From an uncultured Caryophanales bacterium (GTDB taxonomy: Bacteria > Bacillota_I > Bacilli_A > Acholeplasmatales > Anaeroplasmataceae): 10,670 bases of DNA. Within the stretch, counting starts at the first letter, position 1. The number at the start of each line of letters is the position of its first letter. The translations under genes and the position numbers were made by a program. Below are positions 1 to 5,749 of the stretch, one piece after another. The notes below the pieces were generated by a model. It ran no database searches and had not been told where the DNA came from. It saw nothing but the letters and a program-made list of their open reading frames with translations. The DNA is taken from positions 1 to 10,670 of the forward strand of contig CAKZZJ010000103.1 in assembly GCA_937885165.1 (NCBI GenBank). Direction: 5' to 3'.

Positions 1-64
1 AAGTTGGAGCGCAGACCTCGTTGAATTAGGAAGCCGCTACTTCTATAATTGGCGGTAGTTCACC
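1..64 (+). mobile_element. Right end of an IS200/IS605-type element (TnpB 3' tail plus end hairpin), remnant
   Basis: Read in frame from base 3, the sequence encodes VGAQTSLN followed by a TAG stop at 27-29. Read through that stop, it continues E-A-A-T-S. This resembles the usual TnpB tail, where S-L-x-Q-E-A is common, so the TAG may be a mutated CAG. An imperfect hairpin follows: GCCGCTA at 33-39 pairs with TGGCGGT at 50-56 (five Watson-Crick and two G-T pairs), and then comes GTAGTTCAC. A hairpin followed by TTCAC overlapping the 3' end of tnpB is typical of the right ends of this family, and the 3' part of the TnpB guide RNA comes from this region. The rest of the element lies outside the window. 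The assignment is by recalled family resemblance, with no search behind it. Confidence 0.55.
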
Positions 65-77
65 ATCACGATATAGA
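49..77 (+). promoter_or_regulatory. Possible weak promoter straddling the IS end, upstream of the nitroreductase operon
   Basis: TTGGCG at 49-54 matches four of six bases of the -35 consensus. TATAGA at 72-77 matches four of six bases of the -10 consensus. The spacer is exactly 17 bases. The -35 hexamer lies in the right arm of the mobile-element hairpin. The match is weak and could be chance in AT-rich DNA. Confidence 0.25.
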
Positions 78-98
78 ATTAAAAACAAAAATTTTTAC

Positions 99-105
99 AA
101 AGGAG
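99..105 (+). promoter_or_regulatory. Shine-Dalgarno that sets the nitroreductase start at 118
   Basis: AAAGGAG lies 12 bases before the ATG at 118. A longer open frame begins at a TTG at 49, but its first 23 codons fall on the mobile-element end and no ribosome-binding site precedes it. The family's N-terminal RxSxRxF motif begins six codons after the 118 ATG. Confidence 0.65.
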
Positions 106-117
106 ACTGAAATTTCT

Positions 118-612
118 ATGGACGCAATTTTTTCACGTGTCAGTGTGAGACAGTTTGAAGAAAAAAAAATTGAGAACGGATTAATCGTTAAAATTTTACG
201 AGCCGCAATGGCCGCTCCTTCAGCAGTAAATCAACAGCCTTGGGAATTTTTCGTTACTACTGACAAAAATATCATCGAAAAATTATCAACGGTTACTCCA
301 TATGCAACTCCTGCAAAAAATGCTCCTGTTGTTATAGTGCCGTGCTACCGAACTGATAATCTCGCTGTTCCTCAAATGGTTCATATTGATATGGCAATAG
401 CAACTGAAAATATTTTGCTCGAAACTGAAGCGTTAGGGCTGGGAGCTGTAATGTTAGGGATAGCTCCTTTTGAAGACAGAATGGAAGATGTCGGAAAAAT
501 TCTCGGACTTCCTGAAAACTTCAAAGCCTTCACAATAATTCCCTTAGGTTATCCGAAAAATAAACACCCTCAAGAGGATCGCTATGAACCCTCAAAAATC
601 CACGTTATATAA
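118..612 (+). CDS. Small nitroreductase-family FMN oxidoreductase
   Basis: This is a cytoplasmic flavoprotein of 164 residues, the usual size of the short single-domain nitroreductases. Such enzymes use FMN and NAD(P)H to reduce nitro compounds, quinones or other acceptors; the natural substrate cannot be read from the sequence. Visible family marks are RVSVRQF at residues 7-12 (phosphate side of FMN), AAPSAVNQQPW at about 32-42, the helix DMAIATENILLE at 91-102 followed by ALGLGAVMLGI at 105-115, and IPLGYP near 141-146. The tail ending in RYEPSKIH is also typical of the group. The start is the ATG with AAAGGAG upstream. The last 29 bases overlap rsmG in another frame, so the two are probably cotranscribed. 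It directly follows a mobile-element end, so its original upstream region may have been replaced. Confidence 0.88.
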   Translation: MDAIFSRVSVRQFEEKKIENGLIVKILRAAMAAPSAVNQQPWEFFVTTDKNIIEKLSTVTPYATPAKNAPVVIVPCYRTDNLAVPQMVHIDMAIATENILLETEALGLGAVMLGIAPFEDRMEDVGKILGLPENFKAFTIIPLGYPKNKHPQEDRYEPSKIHVI

Positions 613-1225
613 ATACGCCGAACTTTTGGACGAATGCAAAATCGCGAGGCTCACAGGGACAAGAGGCTCTGAAGAAATTTTTAATCTTCAAATTTTGGAT
701 TGCGAGCCTTCATTGAATTTTTTGCCGAAATCGGGAAAAATTATTGATGTCGGAAGCGGAGGAGGTTTGCCCGGCATTGTGTGGGCTGTATACCGTCCTG
801 ATATTGAAGTAACTTTAATCGACAGCATTAACAAAAAATGTACGGCCATGAAAAATATCGTTGAAGCTCTTGAAATTTCAAACGTAAATATAATTTGTTC
901 ACGAAGCGAAGAATTTTCGTTATTACATCGTGAAGAATTTGATTTGGCAGGAGCAAGGGCAATAGCTTCAGCAGGAGTTACGGCGGAATTGTTATCACCG
1001 TTAGTGAAAGTCGGAGGAAAAATTTTGACGTTTAAGGGCGAAAAAGTTCACGAGGAAATTTCGGAGGTGAATAACAAATGGAAAATTCTCGGACTGAGTA
1101 AACCCGAAATAAATTTTTACGGCGGTGAATCAAAATGTATTGTTACATGGAAAAAAATTTCCGAATGCCCTAAAAATTTTCCCAGAAAAAACGGCATTGC
1201 AGGAACAAAAAAATTTTGGGAGTGA
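584..1225 (+). CDS. rsmG: 16S rRNA (guanine-N7)-methyltransferase RsmG (GidB)
   Basis: This is an S-adenosylmethionine-dependent methyltransferase of 213 residues, the normal length for RsmG. The family methylates N7 of G527 (E. coli numbering) in the 530 loop of 16S rRNA, and its loss gives low-level streptomycin resistance in several bacteria. The SAM-binding glycine loop is DVGSGGGLPGI at residues 55-65, matching the family form DVGSGxGxPGI. An acidic residue at the end of the next strand (LID, 78-80) should hold the ribose. AGARAIASA at 122-130 corresponds to the conserved (S/A)RAxAS segment, and FPRKNG at 199-204 to the C-terminal PRKxG motif. The ATG at 584 has AAGAGGA five bases upstream and lies inside the end of the nitroreductase gene. 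The next gene starts eight bases after its stop. Confidence 0.93.
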   Translation: MNPQKSTLYKYAELLDECKIARLTGTRGSEEIFNLQILDCEPSLNFLPKSGKIIDVGSGGGLPGIVWAVYRPDIEVTLIDSINKKCTAMKNIVEALEISNVNIICSRSEEFSLLHREEFDLAGARAIASAGVTAELLSPLVKVGGKILTFKGEKVHEEISEVNNKWKILGLSKPEINFYGGESKCIVTWKKISECPKNFPRKNGIAGTKKFWE

Positions 1226-1232
1226 GATTTTA

Positions 1233-1448
1233 ATGAAGCTGAATAATTTGAAAGATGTGTTTATGTTCGGAAAAGTTTTATCGGCAGGATTGGTTGTAGC
1301 AGGTTACGCATTTTTAGGAGTATGGGTTATGAATTGGCTGAGTGAAAAAAATTTCGGCGTTTTAATTTCGTTGCTTGCGATGATTTTAATAACGGCGTTC
1401 GGATTATGGCAAGGGTGGTTATTTCTCACTAAAGGAAAAAGAAAATAA
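1233..1448 (+). CDS. Small two-helix membrane protein, possibly AtpZ/AtpI-like
   Basis: The 71-residue protein has two hydrophobic stretches, about residues 15-35 and 41-60, joined by a short polar turn (SEKNF). A basic tail (KGKRK) would sit in the cytoplasm. Size, hairpin shape and glycine-rich first helix recall the AtpZ/AtpI accessory proteins of F-type ATP synthase, but no diagnostic motif is present and no ATPase genes are in the window, so that name is only a suggestion. The ATG at 1233 is preferred over an upstream ATG at 1125 because GGGAG precedes it at 1218-1222 and the longer reading would overlap 100 bases of rsmG. It is probably the last gene of the nitroreductase-rsmG transcript. 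Confidence 0.7.
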   Translation: MKLNNLKDVFMFGKVLSAGLVVAGYAFLGVWVMNWLSEKNFGVLISLLAMILITAFGLWQGWLFLTKGKRK

Positions 1449-1451
1449 TTT

Positions 1452-1460
1452 TGCTATAAT
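1452..1460 (+). promoter_or_regulatory. Extended -10 promoter for the acetolactate decarboxylase gene
   Basis: TGCTATAAT is a perfect extended -10 element (TGn plus TATAAT). It sits in the 48-base gap between the small membrane gene and the decarboxylase gene. There is no recognisable -35 about 17 bases upstream, which is common for extended -10 promoters. Transcription would start near 1467 and leave a leader of roughly 30 bases that contains the AAGGAG ribosome-binding site at about 1482-1487. Confidence 0.5.
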
Positions 1461-1496
1461 TCGTCAATAAAATTAATATTTAAGGAGATATTAATA

Positions 1497-2294
1497 ATGA
1501 AAAAATTATTGCTTATGTTGTTAATAGCCTCGTTAATTATTGTTCCTGTTGTTTCGTCTCAAGCTGATAGTCTTGATGACAAATTATTTCAGGTTGCTTT
1601 GCTTCAATCGCTTATGCAAGGTGAATATGACGGCGTAATCACTGTTAAAGAACTGAAAAATTACGGTGATATAGGCATAGGAACTTTTCAATCGGTCAAC
1701 GGTGAAATGATAATTCTTGACGGAGAAGTTTATCAGGCACTCTATGACGGAAGCGTAAAAGTTGCTGCGGACAATGAAACAGTACCTTTTGCTAATGTTA
1801 CGTTCTTTGATTCTGACGTTACGAAGGAACATGTTTCAAAGGCTGCAATCGAGGACTTGAAGGACTTTTTGACAGCAACAGCAAAAGAGAACGGCCGAAA
1901 TCAATTTTACATGGCGAAAATAAAAGGGCGCATGTCATCAATCACAGTTCGCAGTGAATTAGCCCAAAAAGAACCGTATAAACATCTTGATGAAGCCTTG
2001 AAAAAGGATCAACGTGAATTTTCGTACGAGAATATTGACGGAACTGTTGTAGCTTTATATTGCCCTGATTACATGGACGGCCTTAACACTCCGGGCTGGC
2101 ATTTGCATTTTGTATCAGATAACAAAGAGAAAGGTGGCCATGTGTTAAGCCTTGCTGTTGATGATTGCACTGTAACGTTAGACGTTATCAGCGAATTTGC
2201 AATGATCGTTCCTAATCGGGAGAGTTTCAATGAAAAAGATCTTGCAACGGACATGAAAAAAGCAATCGAAGAAGTAGAAGTTAAAACGAAATAA
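1497..2294 (+). CDS. budA: Exported alpha-acetolactate decarboxylase
   Basis: The protein (265 residues) converts (S)-2-acetolactate to (R)-acetoin and CO2, an overflow route from pyruvate to acetoin and 2,3-butanediol. Residues 1-23 form a signal peptide (MKK, a hydrophobic run, then SSQA before DS), so the enzyme should be exported; the Brevibacillus brevis enzyme is also secreted. The mature part opens with LFQVALLQSLMQGEYDG, close to the family start. GTFQSVNGEMIILDGEVYQ (62-80) holds the conserved active-site Glu70. TVRS with Arg152 matches the catalytic arginine. HLHF (His202, His204) and GGH (His215) supply the three histidine zinc ligands. A glutamate-rich tail (258-261) may supply the last conserved glutamate. 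All key residues are present. It has its own promoter and ends at a hairpin terminator. Confidence 0.93.
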   Translation: MKKLLLMLLIASLIIVPVVSSQADSLDDKLFQVALLQSLMQGEYDGVITVKELKNYGDIGIGTFQSVNGEMIILDGEVYQALYDGSVKVAADNETVPFANVTFFDSDVTKEHVSKAAIEDLKDFLTATAKENGRNQFYMAKIKGRMSSITVRSELAQKEPYKHLDEALKKDQREFSYENIDGTVVALYCPDYMDGLNTPGWHLHFVSDNKEKGGHVLSLAVDDCTVTLDVISEFAMIVPNRESFNEKDLATDMKKAIEEVEVKTK

Positions 2295-2303
2295 AAATTA
2301 ACA

Positions 2304-2338
2304 AACCCCTCTGTCAATTAAAGTAAAACGGAGGGGTT
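2304..2338. terminator. Bidirectional hairpin terminator between convergent genes
   Basis: AACCCCTCTGT at 2304-2314 pairs with ACGGAGGGGTT at 2328-2338. The stem has eleven pairs including one T-G, around a 13-base A/T-rich loop. It sits between the stops of the decarboxylase gene (2294, plus) and the alcohol dehydrogenase gene (2354, minus). On the minus strand the stem is followed by a T-rich run, so it is stronger for the dehydrogenase. On the plus strand the tail is only TTATTAAT, which is weaker. Confidence 0.8.
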
Positions 2339-2353
2339 ATTAATGACTATAAT

Positions 2354-3520
2354 TTAATAAGCCAGTTTGTAAATCTCTAAAACGTCCTCAGCCTCAAGTT
2401 TCTTCAATGTTCCGAACGTCTCTCCTCTTGAAGCGTTTGCAGCAATTTTTTCGATGTCGTCCTCTTTAATTCCAAGCTCTCTCAAAGTTGTAGGTGCGTT
2501 GATATCCTTGTAAAAATCTTCGAGTGCCTCAATAGCTTCAAGTGCTTTTTCCTCATCAGTTCCGTCAAAAATCTCAAAGACTTCTTCACCAAGCCTTGCA
2601 AACGGAACAGGGTTTTCTTCGTAAAGATACCTTGCCCACGCAGGCATCATTACAGCCAATGATGCACCGTGAGCTACTCCGAACAAAAGACTTAATGTAT
2701 GTCCGAGCCTGTGTGATGAAAAATCGCCCCGTGTTGCACGGCCTACCGATAAAAATCCGTTATGAGCCATCGCACCGGCTAAAGCATATTCAGCACGTAA
2801 ATCATAATCTTTAGGTTTTTCGATTAATTCGGGAATAACTCTAATCATTGTTCGGATTAAAGCATAAGCCTGATCGTCAATTAACTCCGAGCCTTCATCA
2901 CCGTCAAGAACTCTCTCCAAAATATGAGCGATAATATCAATTCCGCCGTATACAGTTTGTTTTTCAGGGAGTGTAATTTGGAATGACGGATCAATAACTG
3001 AGACTTTCGGATAAATTAAAGCACTCGTCATTGAAGTTTTAATTTCACGTTCGGGATTACTTATTACGGCAATTTTATTCACTTCACTAGCTGAAGCCGA
3101 AGCTGTTAATACTCCGTAAATCGGAAGGGCTTTTTCAACTGTTGCTTTTTTCTCGAAGAAGTCCCAGACATCTCCCGAATAAGATGAGCCTGCTGCTATT
3201 GCTTTTGCCGTATCGAATGCGCTTCCTCCTCCGATAGGTATTACAGCATCAATTCCGCCTGCTTTAACTCTTGCAATTCCTTCACGAACTTTATCAATTT
3301 TAGGATTAGGTTTAATGTCATTGACATCTGAAAATTTTATCCCTGCTTTGTTGAGCATGTCAGTAACCTGAGTATAAGCGCCGCTCTTGAAAGTTCCTTT
3401 GCCTCCGTAAACAAGCAAAGCACCTTTAACACCGTCAGCCTTCAAACGGGGTGCAAGGTCTTTCACTGTGTCTTTACCGAAAATTATTTCGGTCGGATTA
3501 AACCATGAAAAATTTTGCAT
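2354..3520 (-). CDS. Iron-containing alcohol dehydrogenase, butanol dehydrogenase/YqhD type
   Basis: This is a cytoplasmic NAD(P)H-dependent dehydrogenase of 388 residues, the normal length for the BdhA/YqhD branch of group III alcohol dehydrogenases, which reduces aldehydes to alcohols in fermentation or detoxification. The N-terminal half is the nucleotide-binding fold, with VYGGKGTFKSG at 37-47 and IGGGSAFDTAK at 96-106. The metal ligands are Asp195 and His199 in GGIDIIAH, His270 in DFSSHRLGH, and His284 in AHG. Their spacing (4, 71 and 14) is close to the pattern I recall for YqhD. Translation starts at an ATG with AAGGTGAT upstream (3526-3533). No promoter is evident in the 40 bases before it, so it may be read from the operon upstream or from an unrecognised promoter. 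Substrate and cofactor cannot be read with certainty. Confidence 0.93.
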   Translation of the reverse strand: MQNFSWFNPTEIIFGKDTVKDLAPRLKADGVKGALLVYGGKGTFKSGAYTQVTDMLNKAGIKFSDVNDIKPNPKIDKVREGIARVKAGGIDAVIPIGGGSAFDTAKAIAAGSSYSGDVWDFFEKKATVEKALPIYGVLTASASASEVNKIAVISNPEREIKTSMTSALIYPKVSVIDPSFQITLPEKQTVYGGIDIIAHILERVLDGDEGSELIDDQAYALIRTMIRVIPELIEKPKDYDLRAEYALAGAMAHNGFLSVGRATRGDFSSHRLGHTLSLLFGVAHGASLAVMMPAWARYLYEENPVPFARLGEEVFEIFDGTDEEKALEAIEALEDFYKDINAPTTLRELGIKEDDIEKIAANASRGETFGTLKKLEAEDVLEIYKLAY

Positions 3521-3560
3521 ATTAAATCACCTTATGAATTAAATTTTTTTAGATATTATT
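3521..3560. other. 40-base join between two blocks of different composition
   Basis: This AT-rich spacer separates the stop of the last exported-protein gene (3561) from the start of the alcohol dehydrogenase gene (3520), both on the minus strand. Apart from the AAGGTGAT site for the dehydrogenase I see no hairpin terminator, no clear promoter and no repeat. The base composition of the genes changes across it. Confidence 0.45.
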
Positions 3561-4685
3561 TTAAACTTCTTTCAAATCAAATCTTAACCTAATATCAAAT
3601 TTAGAATAATCATTATCAATACCCATAAAATAATCAGCATCCCAACCTTCAAGCCAGAAAGTTGCAGAAACCTTAATGCTTGCAAATTCTTCTTCTGTAG
3701 TAACATATAAGAATTTCGCAAGATTATTGCCTGAATTTGCAGGGCCTGAAATAGTAGTAGTATCAAATGCTTCACCATCTGCTGCAGCACTAGTGTATAC
3801 TGAGAATGGATTTAAGTTATTATAATATGTATACATCGCATTATAACGCTTATCCCATTTCACATCATAATTTTCATTCTCACTATTTCCTCTACCTTCT
3901 ACCGCGGCAGATCCTAAGCCTAATGTATTTTCAATAATCACTATTTCATATTCTTTAGTACTTCCATCAGGTAAATCTACTGTGCTAGTAGGCTTATTAA
4001 CACCAGATACATTGTGATAAAAAGCCATTCTCATTGCGTCTACTGGATTTACTTCAATAGATTTATTGGTCTCTGTAGGGCCGTATTTTACCGTATTTAC
4101 CGCTCCAGTAGAATCTAATTCATAAGTTGTAAGCTCATTTTCAAGTTTGACACTAGTTTTACCATCATTAGTTGAATTACTATTTTTAATAAATGTATCT
4201 TCATTTGATAATACTAATTTATAATTTTTAGTCTTATCATAATTACCTACAATTTTGAAATAGAAATCAATTGTAACATAATCATATATTTCAGCCAATT
4301 TCATTTCATGAGTACTAAATACATCACTATTTGCTACTGGAACTAAACCATCTTTTTCCATCACTAAATGGCCATTAGTATCATATTGAATCTTGCCTCC
4401 ATTTTGTCTTATTGTTACTGGAGCTAGATTTAAATTTTCATAATCATTAACGCCAGTATTGGTTTTGACTTGTTCTTTAAATTCCACATTTGTTATACCA
4501 TTTGAATAATTATTACCATCAAGCGATATCATAAGTCCATCACCCATGTCGATTTGTAAATTAAACATTTCGACATCGACCGATTGATTTAAGATAACGA
4601 AGGCATAAGTCGTAGAAGTTAAACACACAATTGTCATTGCCAGCATACAAGAGAAGAGAATGTATTTTCCAATTCGTCGTTTCAA
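3561..4685 (-). CDS. Exported TasA/camelysin-like surface protein, paralogue B
   Basis: This is an unnamed secreted protein of 374 residues. A basic start (MKRR) and hydrophobic core lead to CLTSTTYA at 21-28, a likely SipW-type signal with cleavage after Ala28. The next residues are FV, where the neighbour and many relatives have WF. It shares with the upstream gene the segment from FNLQI through DGLMISLDG to YSNGI (about 41-64), a central FYF-NYKLVLSNE region (141-162), PVDAMRM (214-220) and a C-terminal FWLEGWDADYF (343-353) followed by a beta-strand-like tail. The two are therefore tandem paralogues. The TTG start at 4685 is supported by a strong AGGAGGTGA lying in the last codons of the upstream gene. 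No enzymatic motif is seen. A structural role in a cell-surface or matrix layer is inferred. It is the last gene of the operon and somewhat richer in G+C than the others. Confidence 0.72.
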   Translation of the reverse strand: MKRRIGKYILFSCMLAMTIVCLTSTTYAFVILNQSVDVEMFNLQIDMGDGLMISLDGNNYSNGITNVEFKEQVKTNTGVNDYENLNLAPVTIRQNGGKIQYDTNGHLVMEKDGLVPVANSDVFSTHEMKLAEIYDYVTIDFYFKIVGNYDKTKNYKLVLSNEDTFIKNSNSTNDGKTSVKLENELTTYELDSTGAVNTVKYGPTETNKSIEVNPVDAMRMAFYHNVSGVNKPTSTVDLPDGSTKEYEIVIIENTLGLGSAAVEGRGNSENENYDVKWDKRYNAMYTYYNNLNPFSVYTSAAADGEAFDTTTISGPANSGNNLAKFLYVTTEEEFASIKVSATFWLEGWDADYFMGIDNDYSKFDIRLRFDLKEV

Positions 4686-4688
4686 ATT

Positions 4689-5723
4689 TTAGTTCACCTC
4701 CTGTTCTTTTAATTTTTTGTAAAAACTGAAGTAACATCTAACTGGATTCATAGATGCTCCAGATATATAATCACCATCAAAGCCCTCAAGCCAAATGGAA
4801 ACTTCAAGCTTAATAGTGTTATATTCGCCATTATTTATTTCAAAACTACCTAAGACTACATCATCTGAAAAACTCTTATATGTAGCCTCATAGTCGAATT
4901 TGTCTGATTCATTTTTTGTTAGTGGTTTAAGTCCATATTTTGAATAAGCATTCAAATATTTAAAAGCTAAATTAGAATCTGGATTATATATACCACTACC
5001 ATTTTCTAAAGCATATGATGAATATCCTTGATTTGGTTCATAAACAAAGATACCTTCGGTATCTTTATTTATAAGCCCAAGTCTCATTGCATCAGCTGGA
5101 TCAAAACTTATTTCATCATTTGCATTATATGTCTTTAATTCATTATTTTCTAATACACTAAATTCTGTTGTTGCTTTAGTTGAAACAATTCCACTCTTAA
5201 TATATGAAATTTCAGCATCTACCATATCAACAACTTCTTCATTAACAAACATTAAATCATAATTGTTAATTTTATTTGATCCACCAGTGTCTACTTGAAA
5301 ATATAAATCAAATTTAACATAATGATATTGACTTGCATCTTTAAATTCATAAAAGCCATCACTATGGTTTTTAGAATCAACTTCTTTAAAATTAATTAAA
5401 TCATTAGTTGTAACATCAGCAAATCTGAATTTCTCAAATTCATTTTTTATATATGCTTCAGTAAGTAATGGATCATTATATTCAAGTCCTTCTTTTTTTG
5501 CTATTATAGCTCTTTTTAATTCATCATTTTGTATTCTAGAAGAATAAGATTTACCATCAACTGAAACAAGTAAACCATCATAATTTTCAATTTCTATTTC
5601 AAATAAACTAATATAAGCCACATCATTTTTAGCAAACCATGCATAAGTAGTAGATGTTAAACATACTATGATAGTCGCTAAAGCAATTAAGCTTAATATT
5701 AATTTTCTTCTTAATATTTTCAT
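4689..5723 (-). CDS. Exported TasA/camelysin-like surface protein, paralogue A (TSTTYAWF signal)
   Basis: This is an unnamed secreted protein of 344 residues. MKILRRK and a hydrophobic core lead to CLTSTTYAWF at 21-30. This is like the unusual signal peptides of TasA and camelysin, which a dedicated SipW-type signal peptidase cuts after Ala just before an aromatic residue. Conserved blocks follow: FEIEIENYDGLLVSVDG at 41-57, KFDLYFQVD at 137-145, DPADAMRLGL at 208-217 and IWLEGFDGDY at 310-319, then a short strand-rich tail. The same blocks in the same order occur in the downstream gene. The protein looks like an extracellular beta-rich domain without catalytic motifs. A filament or matrix subunit is inferred from the signal type only. 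AAAGGGGT lies about 11 bases before the ATG. The gap to the next gene is three bases. Confidence 0.75.
   Translation of the reverse strand: MKILRRKLILSLIALATIIVCLTSTTYAWFAKNDVAYISLFEIEIENYDGLLVSVDGKSYSSRIQNDELKRAIIAKKEGLEYNDPLLTEAYIKNEFEKFRFADVTTNDLINFKEVDSKNHSDGFYEFKDASQYHYVKFDLYFQVDTGGSNKINNYDLMFVNEEVVDMVDAEISYIKSGIVSTKATTEFSVLENNELKTYNANDEISFDPADAMRLGLINKDTEGIFVYEPNQGYSSYALENGSGIYNPDSNLAFKYLNAYSKYGLKPLTKNESDKFDYEATYKSFSDDVVLGSFEINNGEYNTIKLEVSIWLEGFDGDYISGASMNPVRCYFSFYKKLKEQEVN
4694..4702 (-). promoter_or_regulatory. Strong Shine-Dalgarno inside the preceding gene, for the TTG start at 4685
   Basis: The minus strand reads AGGAGGTGA, a near-perfect anti-16S match. It overlaps the last codons (for Gln, Glu and Val) of the 344-residue gene and lies eight bases before the TTG at 4685. 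It supports this unusual start codon. It also suggests that ribosomes finishing the upstream gene reinitiate here. Confidence 0.75.
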
Positions 5724-5749
5724 TAAAACATCTACCCCTTTCTATAATT

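Noticed and set aside
49..117. Extended N-terminus of the nitroreductase from a TTG
   Set aside because: It lies on the mobile-element end, has no ribosome-binding site and does not resemble the family. The ATG at 118 has AAAGGAG and is followed at once by the family motif.
1125..1232. Longer start for the small membrane protein
   Set aside because: These codons are the rsmG 3' end read in another frame. The ATG at 1233 has a proper ribosome-binding site.
1584..1832. Minus-strand open frame inside the acetolactate decarboxylase gene
   Set aside because: It is a frame shadow of a strongly supported gene with no family features. The same applies to the minus-strand frame at 2069-2317.
2542..2814. 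Plus-strand open frame inside the alcohol dehydrogenase gene
   Set aside because: It is antisense to a well-conserved gene, has no ribosome-binding site and its protein has no recognisable features.
3521..3560. Rho-independent terminator after the surface-protein operon
   Set aside because: There is a T run but no stable inverted repeat beside it, so no terminator can be supported here.
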